From Acorus gramineus (Eukaryota > Streptophyta > Magnoliopsida > Acorales > Acoraceae), in the NCBI GenBank assembly GCA_030737835.1, contig CM060850.1, positions 22,282,512-22,346,511 of the forward strand: a stretch of 64,000 nt of DNA. The letters run 5' to 3'. The notes under the pieces are model-generated. The model was not told the origin of the DNA. It ran no database searches and was given only the letters and a program-made list of their open reading frames with translations. Made by a program: the position numbers and the translations under genes. This document shows positions 1 to 13,337 of the stretch, one piece after another. Positions within the stretch are counted from its first letter, which is position 1, and each line of letters starts with the position of its first letter.

Positions 1-814
1 TAACAACTTACTGAAAATATTTAATTTATATCTTGATAGATGAAGAAAATGTAAATGTCTCTTGCCATCTATGTGCCACAGTAATATAAAATTGAATATA
101 AAAAAAAGGATTTGATTATCATATATGTCTATGAGCACTGAGCACTTGGAACATCATTATCCTACAAATTTTCAAACCATATATAAACAATAATTTTTTT
201 CCGTTAAAGTTGACATTGACACATCATTTCAAAAGAAGGTATGATAATGACAATTTCTTTTATGCTTGATCTACAATCTTATACAATACCCAAAACATTG
301 TAGCCTTTTAAGAAGGAATCTAAATAAAAAATAAAAAAAATTGAATGACAAACCACTACGAGGAATTACAAAAATAGTTTTAACTCGTATGACTTTTTGA
401 GGAGGGAATGCATCTTTACATCACATATTTTCCAAACTTAAACACCGTCTATGAAATGAAGTTCATTGACTTCTAGATAAAACTAACCATATTAAGAAAG
501 CAATGATGTTCATAGTTAAAAAACTTGCTATGATTGGTATAGGTAAGACTATTAAATTTGCTTGAACAAATAAAAATTGGGGGGATTTAAAGCCGTGAAT
601 TTCTATGGTGGTTGGATCAAAATAGATTATTGACAAACAGTGAAGGGACTCCAATTAACAACATATACAAGGATATATTGGGAAATCTAAATTACAAAAA
701 CTTGTCGTGTTACTCCTTTCATTTCTTACAAAAGAGTACAGTTGTAAATAACCTAGCATTTAATGAAAAAATAAAACAAAATACTACTAATATAAATTTA
801 ATTTTGTATGAGAT

Positions 815-1060
815 GTTTAGAATGCATGCTTCAGTCATTTAGCTGTCACTATTTCAAAAAAGATATTACACCAATAAGAGAACCGAGGAGGAATTGTTGT
901 TTTTAATATGGAAGGTGAACCAAAGGGACCCAATCACCCAAGTAAAATTTATCATACAAACTACATCAATGTATTTTCCGTCTTAATTCATGACTATATC
1001 ATGTAGCAAATGATAAATGATGTCAATATCATGCTTATGACAGTCAACAAAGTGATAAAC
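815..1060 (+). repeat. Old diverged partial copy of the 2.07-kb tandem unit
   Basis: The order of words matches the start of the unit at 1655: an 'aatgcat..c..tca' stretch, 'gtcactatttcaaaaaagat', then 'ggaaggtgaaccaaaggga', 'caagtaaaattta', and finally 'tgtcaatatcatgcttatga' with 'cagtcaa'. Many substitutions and indels show that it predates the near-identical pair at 1655-5790. The unit was therefore present here before the recent duplication. Confidence 0.6.
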
Positions 1061-1102
1061 ATAACATCAAAATATCAAGAATCTAATGCAATCCTAAATT
1101 AA

Positions 1103-1200
1103 TTGATTCAATAAGTCAACCGGCATCAAAGAGCCAAAGTACTTAAGTTATTGTTTCATTAAGTCAACAAGCATCAAAGAGGCTAAGTACTCAAGTTTTT
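1103..1200. repeat. 48-bp duplication, two imperfect copies
   Basis: The block 'aagtcaaccggcatcaaaga' at 1113 recurs at 1161 as 'aagtcaacaagcatcaaaga', each followed by a related 'agtactyaagtt' stretch. Confidence 0.55.
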
Positions 1201-1654
1201 GTTCGGCTTCAACCTGCACTGAACTGTCTGATAGGATATATTGTTCTAATCATAACCCGTATTGATCACCACACCCAAAATTACATAGATCACTTCACTG
1301 GTTTTCCCTACATTTCATAAGTAACTTAATGGATGTTTAATATACAGCAAGGACCGACACAAAACCTTTGACAATTTCTGGTCAAGAAAATGTTGAGCTT
1401 GTCCTGTGTTACTTCACTTCCTGTGTTAGAGTACAATTATACAAAATCATTATATTCATTTTACTAAACCGCCTCTTGGCAGTTCGACAGAGAAAATACA
1501 TCTTCTCTGAGGGGCTGAGTTCGATGTTAGAGAAAATACTCATGTTCATAGGATAGAATTTGACCAGAGAAAAAAATGGAAAAATAAAACAACAAAACAA
1601 TTAGAAGTTGGTATTTAATGAAAAATAAAAAATTTACCTTAGATTTTGGTTTTT

Positions 1655-3721
1655 ATGATTCATTCATAATGCATCCCTCAATCCTTTAGATGTGACTACT
1701 TCCAAAAAGATACGAGATTGATAAAGGGATAAAGGGATGAGGGAAAATTGCCATTATTTTTTTTATCAGACATCAAGTCTCTTATATTCTCCTTCTCATA
1801 CAGAAATTGTATACATGGAAAGATGAATGAAAATTGAAAGTACATGGAAAGATGATTGAAAGTCTCTGCAAGGAAACTCTTAAGATAATACGGAAGGTGA
1901 ACCAAAGGAATTCAAGTAAAATTTAGTAAACAAACATCTTTACACACGCAAGTATGTATTTCAATAGAAATTCCCATCCTTGTGGTGTTGTGCTAAAATT
2001 AAGATAATTTTCTAATTGTTAAGACCATTGTGTATATGAGAGCCTTTTTTTTTTATGACGCTTCCATGACTATATCAGGTAGAAACTCAAATATGAATTT
2101 GAATAGAAATTGGCCCTCTTGTGCAGTTCTGGTGCTGTTCAAAAATAAAGATAGTTTTGTAATTATCAAGACCACTGTCTATACAGGAGCCTTTTTTTAT
2201 GATGCTTCCCTGACTATTAAGTAGAACAATGATTGTCAATATCGAAATCATGATTATGACAGTCAAGGAAGTGATATCCATTGCATCATAATGAAATGAA
2301 TAAGATAAAATTACAAATTAGCTAATTCAACATATTTGAAAGCCTAGGTACTATCATACTAATGCCTAATCAGATGGTTAATGAAAAATCTTGAGTGTGT
2401 AGATGTGAAACCAAAATAGCTCTGTAACCATAAATACTGCAACTGGCTTGGGCAAAATGATTTGCTATTGAAGGAACAATGGGTGGAAAGCAAATTGTTT
2501 AGTAATTCTTCGTAAAGGTTTCAAAAAATTGTTTCATTCTTCACCATTCTAAAAAAACTATGTTACACTTGTTGTTCCTTGAGAAAAATATGAAAGTAAC
2601 ATTATTAACTATTAGAACGCAAACTAACACATTAATAAAAACAATTTTGCTACATGCATTTGATGAATAATATGAAGGGACCAGGACTGAAATGCGGATA
2701 AGCCTTAGATTAAAACCATATTGCTTTGCGGCTTCATTATCCTCCAGCTTCCTTCAAGACCAAGGAAAGTTTAAATATTAACATGGAAAAATCCAATAAC
2801 ATGTGAAGACCCATCTATGAATTTGATGCAATAGATAAGAAATTTGAAAATTGTTAACTGACACTTACAGGGCCAATATCTGGAGCACTGATGATTCATG
2901 CCCCAGTTTTCTATACAAAAATTGCCTATCAGAAATACCAGAGAAAAAAAAATTTATTATCCAAACAAAGAATTGAATAACAATCAACTTAAAAATAATT
3001 TAAATCTCTTCGAACAACTTATGTCTAAACAACCAATCCTCACACAACATAAAATGCCACCCACATGCTGAAATCTGGCATATTTGATATCATAATATTT
3101 GGAAGCATGACCAATAAAAAAAATTTATTTGGAAACATCCAGATTGACAAACTACTTTGTTGTACCAAGAGGTATCAGTGAGGGTTGAGCGATTGAGTGA
3201 GATATCAGTGTTGTTCTTGCGGTGGGGTCATTTGAAGGAGGCCAAGATGGTGGGGCTGAAGGGGTTGTCATCGGGGCTCGATGGCGGCGACCATGGCCTT
3301 GTGGACACGGGGTCGGAGGTGGTTGAGGTCGTAGAAGGAGGCTCCTGTTGATATTCTCCGCCGGTCGTCATAGCGATCGTTGCCACCGGTGGTCCGATGG
3401 GCCTTGACGTAGCGGATGAGCCTCTGATTGTAGAATGAATTTATTGTAAATGTGGCACATGGTACCTACGTTGTTAATGTTGTGAATGAGGGAGAAGAAA
3501 AAAATATGAGACGAGAAGAAGATGAGGTGGTTTGGGAAAACGGGCCATTGAAAGAGAGACGAAGAGGAAGAAGCGGAGGGAGATGAAAAGGCAATCATTT
3601 GATGAGATGAAATAACAAATTAATTTTATTTGGGATAGGGATGAAATTTCAGAATTTGATAAGGATAAATCTGTCAATTGAATGTTTTTTCAAGATGGGT
3701 ACTTTTATAGGTAGTATAGAT
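1655..3721 (+). repeat. 2.07-kb direct tandem repeat, copy 1
   Basis: The sequence beginning 'atgattcattcataatgcat' at 1655 begins again at 3722, so the period is 2067 bp. Copies differ only by scattered single-base changes, so the duplication is recent. The distal 500 bp (about 3140-3640) is GC-richer than the rest and looks like a gene fragment on the minus strand. In this copy one extra G in 'aaacgggccattg' breaks the minus-strand frame that is open in copy 2. No transposase and no terminal repeats were seen. Confidence 0.9.
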
Positions 3722-5790
3722 ATGATTCATTCATAATGCATCCCTCAATCCTTTAGATGTGACTACTTCCAAAAAGATACGAGATTGATAAAGGGATAAA
3801 GGGATGAGGGAAAATTGCCATTATTTTTTTTATCAGACATCAAGTCTCTTATATTCTCCTTCTCATACAGAAATTGTATACATGGAAAGATGAATGAAAA
3901 TTGAAAGTACATGGAAAGATGATTGAAAGTCTCTGCAAGGAAACTCTTAAGATAATACGGAAGGTGAACCAAAGGAATTCAAGTAAAATTTAGTAAACAA
4001 ACATCTTTACACACGCAAGTATGTATTTCAATAGAAATTCCCATCCTTGTGGTGTTGTGCTAAAATTAAGATAATTTTCTAATTGTTAAGACCATTGTGT
4101 ATATGAGAGCCTTTTTTTTTTATGACGCTTCCATGACTATATCAGGTAGAAACTCAAATATGAATTTGAATAGAAATTGGCCCTCTTGTGCAGTTCTGGT
4201 GCTGTTCAAAAATAAAGATAGTTTTGTAATTATCAAGACCACTGTCTATACAGGAGCCTTTTTTTATGATGCTTCCCTGACTATTAAGTAGAACAATGAT
4301 TGTCAATATCGAAATCATGATTATGACAGTCAAGGAAGTGATATCCATTGCATCATAATGAAATGAATAAGATAAAATTACAAATTAGCTAATTCAACAT
4401 ATTTGAAAGCCTAGGTACTATCATACTAATGCCTAATCAGATGGTTAATGAAAAATCTTGAGTGTGTAGATGTGAAACCAAAATAGCTCTGTAACCATAA
4501 ATACTACAACTGGCTTGGGTAAAATGATTTGCTATTGAAGGAACAATGGGTGGAAAGCAAATTGTTTAGTAATTCTTCGTAAAGGTTTCAAAAAATTGTT
4601 TCGTTCTTCACCATTCTAAAAAAACTATGTTACACTTGTTGTTCCTTGAGAAAAATATGAAAGTAACATTATTAACTATTAGAACGCAAACTAACACATT
4701 AATAAAAACAATTTTGCTACATGCATTTGATGAATAATATGAAGGAACCAGGACTGAAATGCGGATAAGCCTTAGATTAAAACCATATTGCTTTGCGGCT
4801 TCATTATCCTCCAGCTTCCTTCAAGACCAAGGAAAGTTTAAATATTAACATGGAAAAATCCAATAACATGTGAAGACCCATCTATGAATTTGATGCAATA
4901 GATAAGAAATTTGAAAATTGTTAACTGACACTTACAGGGCCAATATCTAGAGCACTGATGATTCATGCCCTAGTTTTCTGTACAAAATTGCCCATCAGAA
5001 ATACCAGAGAAAAAAAAAATTTATTTATCCAAACAAAGAATTGAATAACAATCAACTTAAAAATAATTTAAATCTCTTCGAACAACTTATGTCTAAACAA
5101 CCAATCCTCACACAACATAAAATGCCACCCACATGCTGAAATCTGGCATATTTGATATCATAATATTTGGAAGCATGACCAATAAAAAAAATTTATTTGG
5201 AAACATCCAGATTGACAAACTACTTTGTTGTACCAAGAGGTATCAGTGAGGGTTGAGCGATTGAGTGAGATATCAGTGTTGTTCTTGCGGTGGGGTCATT
5301 TGAAGGAGGCCAAGATGGTGGGGCTGAAGGGGTTGTCATCGGGGCTCGATGGCGGCGACCATGGCCTTGTGGACACGGGGTCGGAGGTGGTTGAGGTCGT
5401 AGAAGGAGGCTCCTGTTGATATTCTCCGCCGGTCGTCATAGCGATCGTTGCCACCGGTGGTCCGATGGGCCTTGACGTAGCGGATGAGCCTCTGATTGTA
5501 GAATGAATTTATTATAAATGTGGCACATGGTACCTCCGTTGTTAATGTTGTGAATGAGGGAGAAGAAAAAAATATGAGACGAGAAGAAGATGAGGTGGTT
5601 TGGGAAAACGGCCATTGAAAGAGAGACGAAGAGGAAGAAGCGGAGGGAGATGAAAAGGCAACCATTTGATGAGATGAAATAATAAATTAATTTTATTTGG
5701 GACAGGGATGAAATTTTAGAATTTGATAAGGATAAATCTGTCAACTGAATGTTTTTTCAAGATTGATACTTTTATAGGTAGTATAGATAT
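3722..5790 (+). repeat. 2.07-kb direct tandem repeat, copy 2
   Basis: This is the second copy of the unit starting at 1655. It ends at 'ggtagtatagatat', which runs into a short (tagata)n stretch at 5784-5807. Copy 1 ends in the same 'gtatagatat' word at the junction, suggesting that the duplication joined at this short repeat. It lies about 500 bp upstream of the GAUT1 start codon and so is the distal upstream region of that gene. Confidence 0.9.
5336..5665 (-). other. 109-codon open frame in repeat copy 2, unrecognised
   Basis: The frame starts with a Ser-rich stretch that resembles an organelle targeting peptide. A more ordinary, Arg-rich region follows, containing NQRLIRYVKAHR and STGASFYDLNHLRPR. 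It is GC-rich inside an AT-rich repeat. Copy 1 carries the same sequence with a one-base insertion that splits the frame. It could be a captured exon of a host gene; I do not recognise the family. Whether it is expressed cannot be told from the sequence. Confidence 0.25.
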
Positions 5791-6294
5791 AGATATAGAT
5801 ATAGATAACTTATAACTAATATGAGGAGGTAGTCTACACAGACAATTCATATATCTTTGTAGCCATTCAACGGTGTGATTGAGTTATACATCGTCTTGAT
5901 TTTTTATAATTTATTAAAATTAAATTCATTTAATTTTTTAGGGAACAATAATACAATATACATTATTTATGTTTATTATTTAAAAAAAAAAAAATCCACT
6001 AACAATTTTTCAGAAATAAAAACTAAAAACTCGTAATAATTCATTTATTGAAGTATATACCCTTCTTGTCACTCTTCCATCGATTCCTATTTTCCTCCCC
6101 AAATCCATCTGCGCAGAGTGTTCACATGTCACTCCATCGAAGCGTCCGAGCTCCATGAAAGCTCCGGTACATTTTCATTCAAATCAACGTCCATGTCACC
6201 GATCATCACTTCTTTCTTTCCACTGATCGTCTCTCTCTCTCTCTCTCTCTGTTTTTCCACTTTCAGATCTTGAATCAGATCCAACAAGCGCGCA
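5791..6294 (+). promoter_or_regulatory. GAUT1 proximal promoter and 5' leader
   Basis: This is the gap between the tandem repeat and the GAUT1 start codon. A possible TATA element, 'gaagtatataccc', lies at 6050-6062, and the sequence becomes C- and T-rich after it. A (CT)n run of about 23 bases at 6230-6252 sits just before the ATG, as is common in plant 5' leaders. The transcription start is inferred, not seen. Confidence 0.4.
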
Positions 6295-9200
6295 ATGGCT
6301 TCGAAACGCGGTTCCTCGACCAGGGGCTTCCGCCCTCCGCCCATCTCCGTCGTCCTCTTCCTCATCGTCCTCGGTCCGCTTCTCTTCCTCGCCGCCCGCT
6401 CGCGTTTCCCGACTCCGTCGTCCGTCGCTTCCGGTTCGTCTTCTTTTGAACTCCCCCCCCCCTTTTGGGATGACATCCGGTTCTGCATTTCGATTTATAA
6501 ACAAAAACGATGCCTTATAGGAAACCAGAATCATGAGTTTGTTTTTTGAATTCTTCATCGGTGGGAGATGATGCGTTCCTGCGGTTATTGCCGCCCCGGT
6601 CAAATGGTTTGTTGATTTTTAGGATGTAATTTGTGGTTCTGTCATTTTTGGTTTGATTGACTCTTGACAGTGTTTTAATTGGAGATGTATGAATTTGCTA
6701 AGGTGACGAGAAAATAAATGATAGAACAAGTTTGGAAAACTTACATAGTTACATATGCGCAGAATGTTTTCTGCATTGTGTTTGGAATAAGGCTTATTCC
6801 AAGAAGTTATTCCACTTTTTTTTTCAGTCCCCTTTAGACATCTTTATAGTTTATCCCACAATTTTACACATTTAATTTCACAAAGACAAGCTAAAAACAA
6901 AAAAATGAATGCTTTTTGGAGAATTATATAGTTACTACTTTTTCCTCATTCTATTTTTAAACAGCGCCTAATGGACTTTCCTGGTTTATTAGGTGACTTT
7001 TGTTTAGTGGGTGGAACTATTGCTTTTAGTTTAAAATTTTCTCCTGTTATCGGCAACTTTACTAATCAACTAACAACTGAAAAAAAAAAATACTAGTCAA
7101 GTAATAATAGCTTAAGCAGATATGCTTGTATTGCAACGCATTCTATTATTTCCAGTGAGCAAGTAACAATTTTCTGTTTGTTCATCATGCAGATCAAAAT
7201 GTCTCAAATAAACAGGTAGTTTACTTTGATGTTATTTGCTTTGAGGCACAATGCGCTGATGGTATTCAAATGATTAACCGTTATCAGCGTTGTTTCAGTC
7301 TCTGCATTGGAGAAAACAGTTAGCATTACAACATGCACATTCCTTTTTCACCAAAGAGGTAATGGGAAATGATGAATTCCTAGCCCAATCTGTATAGTGC
7401 TTATCTCATTCATTGATATGCTTATCTACGTTTTTTTCCCCCATAGGTTATAGATGCCTTCTCTATCAACAAACAAGAGTTGGAGCCATGGACTCTTGAT
7501 AATTTCAGAAGAAACTATGTTTCTTATTCTTGGAAAGTTGATGGGTCAGACAATTCTGGTGAAAATAACGTCACCTTCCCAGAGGTTAGTTTTCTTTGGA
7601 AGAACTCCCGCTCACAAACTCTAAATTTGCAGGTTTTGACATCTTTTGTGTGATCAATATGTGTTCCTGAAGGTGCACCAGATAGGTTCGAATGTTGAAC
7701 GAGAAACTTATGAGGACAAAATGGAAGGTGGTTCAAGGAAGGGGGACAAGGGGACCAAGGATGATTTGTTAAACGGTAATCATTTGCTAAAGAGCATACT
7801 GATTTTTTTAACACTCCTTTTTAGTACCTTTGTATTGTATTTCTTGATGCCCCTTTTTGTTATGCAGGTGAAGAATCCCAACTTCTTGACCCAGCAAAAT
7901 ATACCCGAAGGGTAATTGTTCTCCTTTAGCTTCTTGTGGTATCTGCGTCACTAATTCAAAAAGTTGAAAACTTGAGAGATTGTGGGTGATGCTGGAAATG
8001 TGGTATGCTTATAACGGGAGAAGTGCCACAAATCTGGGATACAATTCAGTTGTGAATCTAGGAATAAGTTTGATATCTTGATATCAGGATGGTAGGCTTT
8101 GCCTGCAATAGACATTCATTTTGTTTTAATCAGTAATTAGTTGATGCTGATTGCAGAAATTAAGAGAGAAACGGCGTGAAAAAAGAGCTGCAGAGTTGGT
8201 TCAGCAAGATGATGAAGCAAGGGTTAAACTTGAAAATGCTGCCATTGAACGCTCAAAAGCAGTGGACTCAGCTATACTAGGGAAATATAGTATATGGCGG
8301 AGGGAGAATGAGAATGAGAATTCTGATTCGACTGTACGGTTAATGCGAGACCAAATGATCATGGCAAGAGTTTATTCTGTCATTGCAAAATCAAGCAACA
8401 AGCTTAAGCTGCACGAGGAATTGTCTAACAGGCTTAAAGAAAGCCAACGAGTATTGGGAGAGGCCATTTCTGACTCTGATCTGCCTCAGAGGTGTGTATC
8501 TCTTCCATCTATTTCTGCCTATAATTCTACAGATATTTGTTAATCTCTAAGATGATTTCAAATATCCAAGTCCCCGCTCGTTCATTACTTAGCTTCACTC
8601 TTGAAGTGCCAATCTTCTCAAGACCGGAGAAAATGTGATCTAGATACTAAAGTGGATTTTTGTGGACTATGGACATTGTCATCATAAGTTTATAATAAAA
8701 GAACAAACCACTGACCAAATGTATTTTGATTTTTTTTGTTTATTCTGTAAAACTCAAGGAAAACTAAGATTCAAACTTACTTGATTAAATCTTATTGTAT
8801 TGCTGTAGATCAATGAATCCTTCAACTTACAACAAATTTAGTTAAAGGGAAGATTAAGTTAAAGATCAGATCAAATTATTGTCTTTTAAATCTACAAGAA
8901 GGAAAAAATTAATTAAGGGTATTTTCCTTGATCCTACATTAATCCCTCTGTTTTTATTTATTTATTTATTAATTTGACTCCACATGTTTGTCTTAATTTA
9001 TTTCTAATTCCGCTGGTTTTAATTTTGTTCAATGTTTCTCAAAATACCTAAAATCCCCACAACCATTCACTCACATGATGAATACCAGTTCATAGTTTAT
9101 CAACAACAATTCATACTGTAAACATCAGTTATTACACTATAACACAGATTCTTGATTTGTGGACCAAGTATTAGAATGGCAATATATTGTTTGATGCCAA

Positions 9201-12200
9201 CATGGAACCCAATGGAAGTCATATTCTGCTACGTAGGAATAAGTGGAGAGTAACATAGGGATTATTTTAGGAGTCACAGGGACCTAAATTATTTTAGGTT
9301 AAATAAAGAACCTGAATATTTTTTTTTAAAGAAATTATATAAAAGAGAAACAAAGACTCATTTTTGGAATCTGTGATAGTTTCATGGTTTCTATGTTAAT
9401 TGGTCTATTTCTGTTCTTTTCTATTGATTAAAAAAGGTGGGTTTTGTATTATTAAATGAAGCACATTGGTACAAATAAGTAGATGGTTGATTTTAAGTAG
9501 GGATCAATCCGTATAACCCCCTACAAACATATGCAAATCCATATAACCCCCTGCATTCTCTCTAAATCCAAATAACCCCTTATACACATACACAAAATGC
9601 AAAATCAGCCCCTGGGTTAAATTAATACTGACAGAATAAGAATATTCTGAATATTCTGTTATCTGGATGTTTGAATTTCAAAATAATGCTAATAAGTCCC
9701 TGTATTTATAGAAAAAAAGCAAATACCCCCTCTCAATTACATTTATACCCTTCCCTTTTATAAACTTGTCTTATATATATGGTTAGGTTAGTCATGGATT
9801 GGGGGGAGGGGCATTACTATAACTTTACACATACGGTTAAACCCAGGTTAAAGAGAGGTTTACTTAACTGACAGAAGTAGTTTTTTGTTTTTTGTGTATG
9901 TTTACAGGGGGTTATTTGGAATTAGGGAGTATGCAGGGGATTATATGGATTTTCATATGTTTGTAAGGGGTTATATGGATTTCTCCCTTTTAAGTAACAG
10001 TACCTAGACAATTTCATTTGAAATTCAGTTCTAAACTATTGATATGCATCACAGTGTAAAATATTACATTATGGAGTATACCACAATACACAGCGACATG
10101 CTAAAAAATTACGAGCATGCAAGATGCCTTGGGTACATGTTAATGTTAAACTATATACTGTTAAAATTGTAGTGTTACATACCAATGCTTCAATCCTTGA
10201 TGTGCATGCTCATGCGTGTGAGTGCGCGCACACACTCCTCTCTCTATGGCATATCTTTCTAACTGGATATATTTGTTTCGTCTCTCAAAATCTAGTGCCC
10301 CTGAGAAAATCAAAGCTATGGGTCAAGTCCTGTCAAAAGTCAGAGAGGAGCTCTATGATTGTAAGGTGGTAACGCAGAAGCTTAGAGCAATGCTTCAGTC
10401 AGCAGATGAACAAGTGAGGAGCTTGAAGAAGCAGAGCTCATTCCTTGGCCAGCTAGCTGCAAAGACTATTCCTATTGGAATTCACTGCTTATCCATGCGC
10501 CTAACAATAGGCTACCATCTCCTTTCCCCGGAGAAAAGGAAGTTCCCAAGGAGTGAGAACTTGGAAAACCCGAATCTTTATCACTACGCTCTTTTCTCTG
10601 ACAATGTCTTGGCTGCCTCTGTTGTAGTCAACTCAACCATCATCAATGCCAAGGTGAATTGATTGTTTCCCTTTGTCCACTCATGTCTTTCTTTCTTTAT
10701 CTGTGTGAATTAGTCCATTCATGGAGATACATAGGTCAGTACCAAATATTGCTCTGGATTTCCTAATGATCGCCATCTTATTCTCAAACGTGAACAACGT
10801 AAGATGGTTTTAGATAGTTTTGTGTGGATGAAACTATTGCTCTCTGACCCATTCTGTTTGAGAGAACTACAAACATTCATATAATATCCTTCAGTTCTTT
10901 TCATGCTCCACATTTTTTTCCTTTCTCTGGGTAGATTTTTATTCAGCTGTTCTCATTGCATATCCTGACAGCTGATGCAATGCCTTGCATTTTTCACATC
11001 ATAGGATTAAATGTTTCAGCACATCAACTGATGATAACTTCTGATCTGACCATCATTTGTTACTTGATTTTTTATTTTCAGAACTCATGCTCGACAATTG
11101 TTAGTGTCAATTTATTGATTTTATTTGCTTTTTCTGAATTTTTAGAATTCATGCTGGTCAAATGTTATTATCACATCATCACTTCTATTTGTACCTTCAT
11201 TGACCAAGCGCATATATGAATTTCAGGAGCCAGAGAAGCATGTATTCCATTTAGTTACTGATAAACTGAACTTTGGAGCTATGAATATGTGGTTTTTGTT
11301 GAACCCTCCTGGGAAAGCTACAATCCATGTTGAAAATGTGGATGATTTCAAATGGCTGAACTCATCCTATTGTCCAGTTTTGCGGCAACTCGAGTCTGCT
11401 GCCATGAAAGAATATTATTTCAAGGCCGATCATCCTACAACCTTTGCAGCAGGTTCCTCCAATCTAAAATACAGGAACCCAAAATATTTATCAATGTTGA
11501 ACCACCTGAGGTTCTACCTTCCACAAGTTTATCCCAAGTTGGATAAGATTTTATTTCTGGATGATGACATTGTTGTCCAGAAGGATTTAACGGGATTGTG
11601 GTCTGTTGATCTTCATGGGAAGGTGAATGGTGCAGTGGAGACTTGTGGCGAGAGCTTCCACCGATTTGATAAGTATCTCAATTTTTCAAACCCCAATATA
11701 TCGAGGAACTTTGATCCCAATGCCTGTGGGTGGGCTTATGGAATGAATATTTTTGATTTGAAGGAGTGGAGGAAAAAAGACATAACAGGGATTTATCACA
11801 AGTGGCAGAACATGGTGAGTCCTTCCATGCAATTTATGTTTCTTAATTTTATCTTGTACAGTTTTCCTTTGAATATAATACGATGTGTCCATACAATCTC
11901 TAGGATTAGCCTACACATCATGTTGCAAAAATTTATGACTATTGGATTTGTCAATAGCCGTTCAATTACTATTGAATTGTAATGTTTATCCCTATGAACT
12001 AACAAATCTCAATTATCAGAACTTTTTATTTTTATTGAAATTTGTGTGTGATGCAAAAATAATAATCTAAAGTTGTACAAGTATGTATGCAATGTTGCAT
12101 TCCATATACACGTGATTTAACATCTTGTTTTCCCTCAATTGATCAGAATGAAGATCGCGTGCTGTGGAAACTTGGGTCCTTGCCTCCTGGTCTGCTGACT

Positions 12201-12422
12201 TTCTATCGGCTAACACATCCACTAAATAAGTCATGGCACGTGCTTGGTTTGGGATATAACCCGAGCATTGACCGTTCTGAGATCGAAAATGCTGCTGTTG
12301 TCCATTATAATGGGAATATGAAACCATGGTTGGAGATCGCAATGATCAAGTACAGGCCTTATTGGACTAAATATATCAAATATGACCACCCTTTTGTGAA
12401 GAACTGCAAAGTCAGTGAGTGA
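6295..12422 (+). CDS. GAUT1: Galacturonosyltransferase 1 (homogalacturonan synthase), 10 exons
   Basis: Exons: 6295-6433, 7193-7215, 7299-7358, 7447-7584, 7673-7775, 7868-7911, 8157-8491, 10296-10653, 11227-11814, 12147-12422. All introns are GT-AG and the phases fit, giving 687 aa; Arabidopsis GAUT1 has 673. Family knowledge: this GT8 enzyme moves GalA from UDP-GalA onto homogalacturonan in the Golgi, working with GAUT7. Seen in the protein: a basic N-terminus and one membrane segment at about residues 15-33, a stem region, LREKRREKRAAELVQ and ENAAIERSKAVDSA blocks typical of GAUT1, the metal-binding DDD of FLDDDIVVQKDL near residue 511, CGWAYGMN, and HYNGNMKPWLE near the C-terminus. The start is the first ATG after the leader and gives MASKRG, close to known GAUT1 starts. 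Intron 7 (1.8 kb) carries a MITE. No damage was seen. Confidence 0.96.
9500..9987. mobile_element. 488-bp MULE-type MITE in GAUT1 intron 7
   Basis: It is flanked by the 9-bp target duplication TTTTAAGTA (9491-9499 and 9988-9996), the length typical of Mutator-like elements. The ends are inverted repeats of roughly 90 bp: left GGGATCAATCCGTATAACCC, right (reverse complement) GGGAGAAATCCATATAACCC. Each arm repeats an 'aatccatataaccccct'-like word about three times at roughly 37-bp spacing. There is no coding capacity. It lies well away from the splice sites. Confidence 0.88.
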
Positions 12423-12863
12423 TTTCAGGTTCTAATAATGATCGCATCGCAGAGAAGCTGCATTTATTTTTGGATGAAGGCATAGATCATGGGGTTCCAT
12501 TAGTGATTGAACGGTTTGTGCTCAGATATGTAACACGGTAGTAGTTCTTTTAGTGAATCTTATAATATGAGGTCGGATTACTGATTTTGTTAATGATAAA
12601 TGTGTTTGTGCAATGTTCAGTGTTTTTAACTTTGTGAATGCTAATGATAAATGTTGTTCTTTCTCTTTGTGCCTTGTGTGATGTGTCAGCAGGGGTTATT
12701 GAATTTATCTGTGAAACTCATTTTAATTTTGATTATTCCAAGATCATTTCTATTGGCAAAATTTATTAAACAGGTTTTCCGTAAAAAAAATTTGTCTTAT
12801 CTATGTAGATTTTTTAAATAAAATATTGAATAATGTTAAATATGCAGTTTAATATTTAGTTTT
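12423..12863 (+). other. GAUT1 3' UTR and short AT-rich spacer
   Basis: The sequence after the stop codon is T-rich with several AATAAT/AATAAA-like words (for example near 12550 and 12820). The poly(A) site cannot be fixed. The spacer ends at the LTR of the next element. Confidence 0.45.
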
Positions 12864-13337
12864 TGTTATAAACTAAGTAAAATACATATACACAAGTAAA
12901 CATAAATAAAGAAAACAAGCATATAGAGAAGAGTAGTAGAGAGAAATAAAGAAAACAAGCATATAGAGAAGAGTAGTAGGGAGAGGTATCTTATTCATCC
13001 ATTAATAGTTATGGAATATAAGACTATGCCCCTCTATTTATAGGGTTCATAGAGGAAACTTAAAAGTTGGAAGTTACAAGTAATAAGAGGTGGGGGGGTC
13101 TGTGCACGGGCAGTGAAGAGAGGGGGTTATGGAGATTATGGAATATAAGACTATGCCCCTCTATTTATAGGGTCCATAGAGGAAACTCAAAGGTTGGAAG
13201 TTACAAGTAATAAGAGGTGAGGGTACATAATGGGGTGTTAAGAGGTGGGGGGTCAGGGCACTGGCAGTGAAGAGAGGGGGTTATAGAGAAAGTGGTGGAA
13301 GTTGAGATGGTGGTGGTTATTCACAATATTCACAACA
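12864..13337 (-). repeat. LTR of the degenerate Copia element
   Basis: It starts TGTTATAAACTAAG and ends TTCACAACA, matching the LTRs at 26138 and 31768. It is longer (474 bp) because of two internal duplications: a 42-bp unit (aagaaaacaagcatatagag) near 12905-12985, and a 125-bp unit beginning 'atggaatataagactatgcc' at about 13012 and 13137. Confidence 0.8.

Larger units (their letters stand above)
1..1654. other. AT-rich intergenic DNA, no gene seen
   Basis: Only short open frames without recognisable domains are present. The stretch holds a diverged copy of part of the downstream tandem unit and a short 48-bp duplication, both listed separately. I see no promoter or RNA gene. Confidence 0.6.

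Noticed and set aside
6129..6603. Minus-strand open frames of 119 and 135 codons over GAUT1 exon 1
   Set aside because: They are antisense shadows of the GC-rich first exon and its leader, with no domain.
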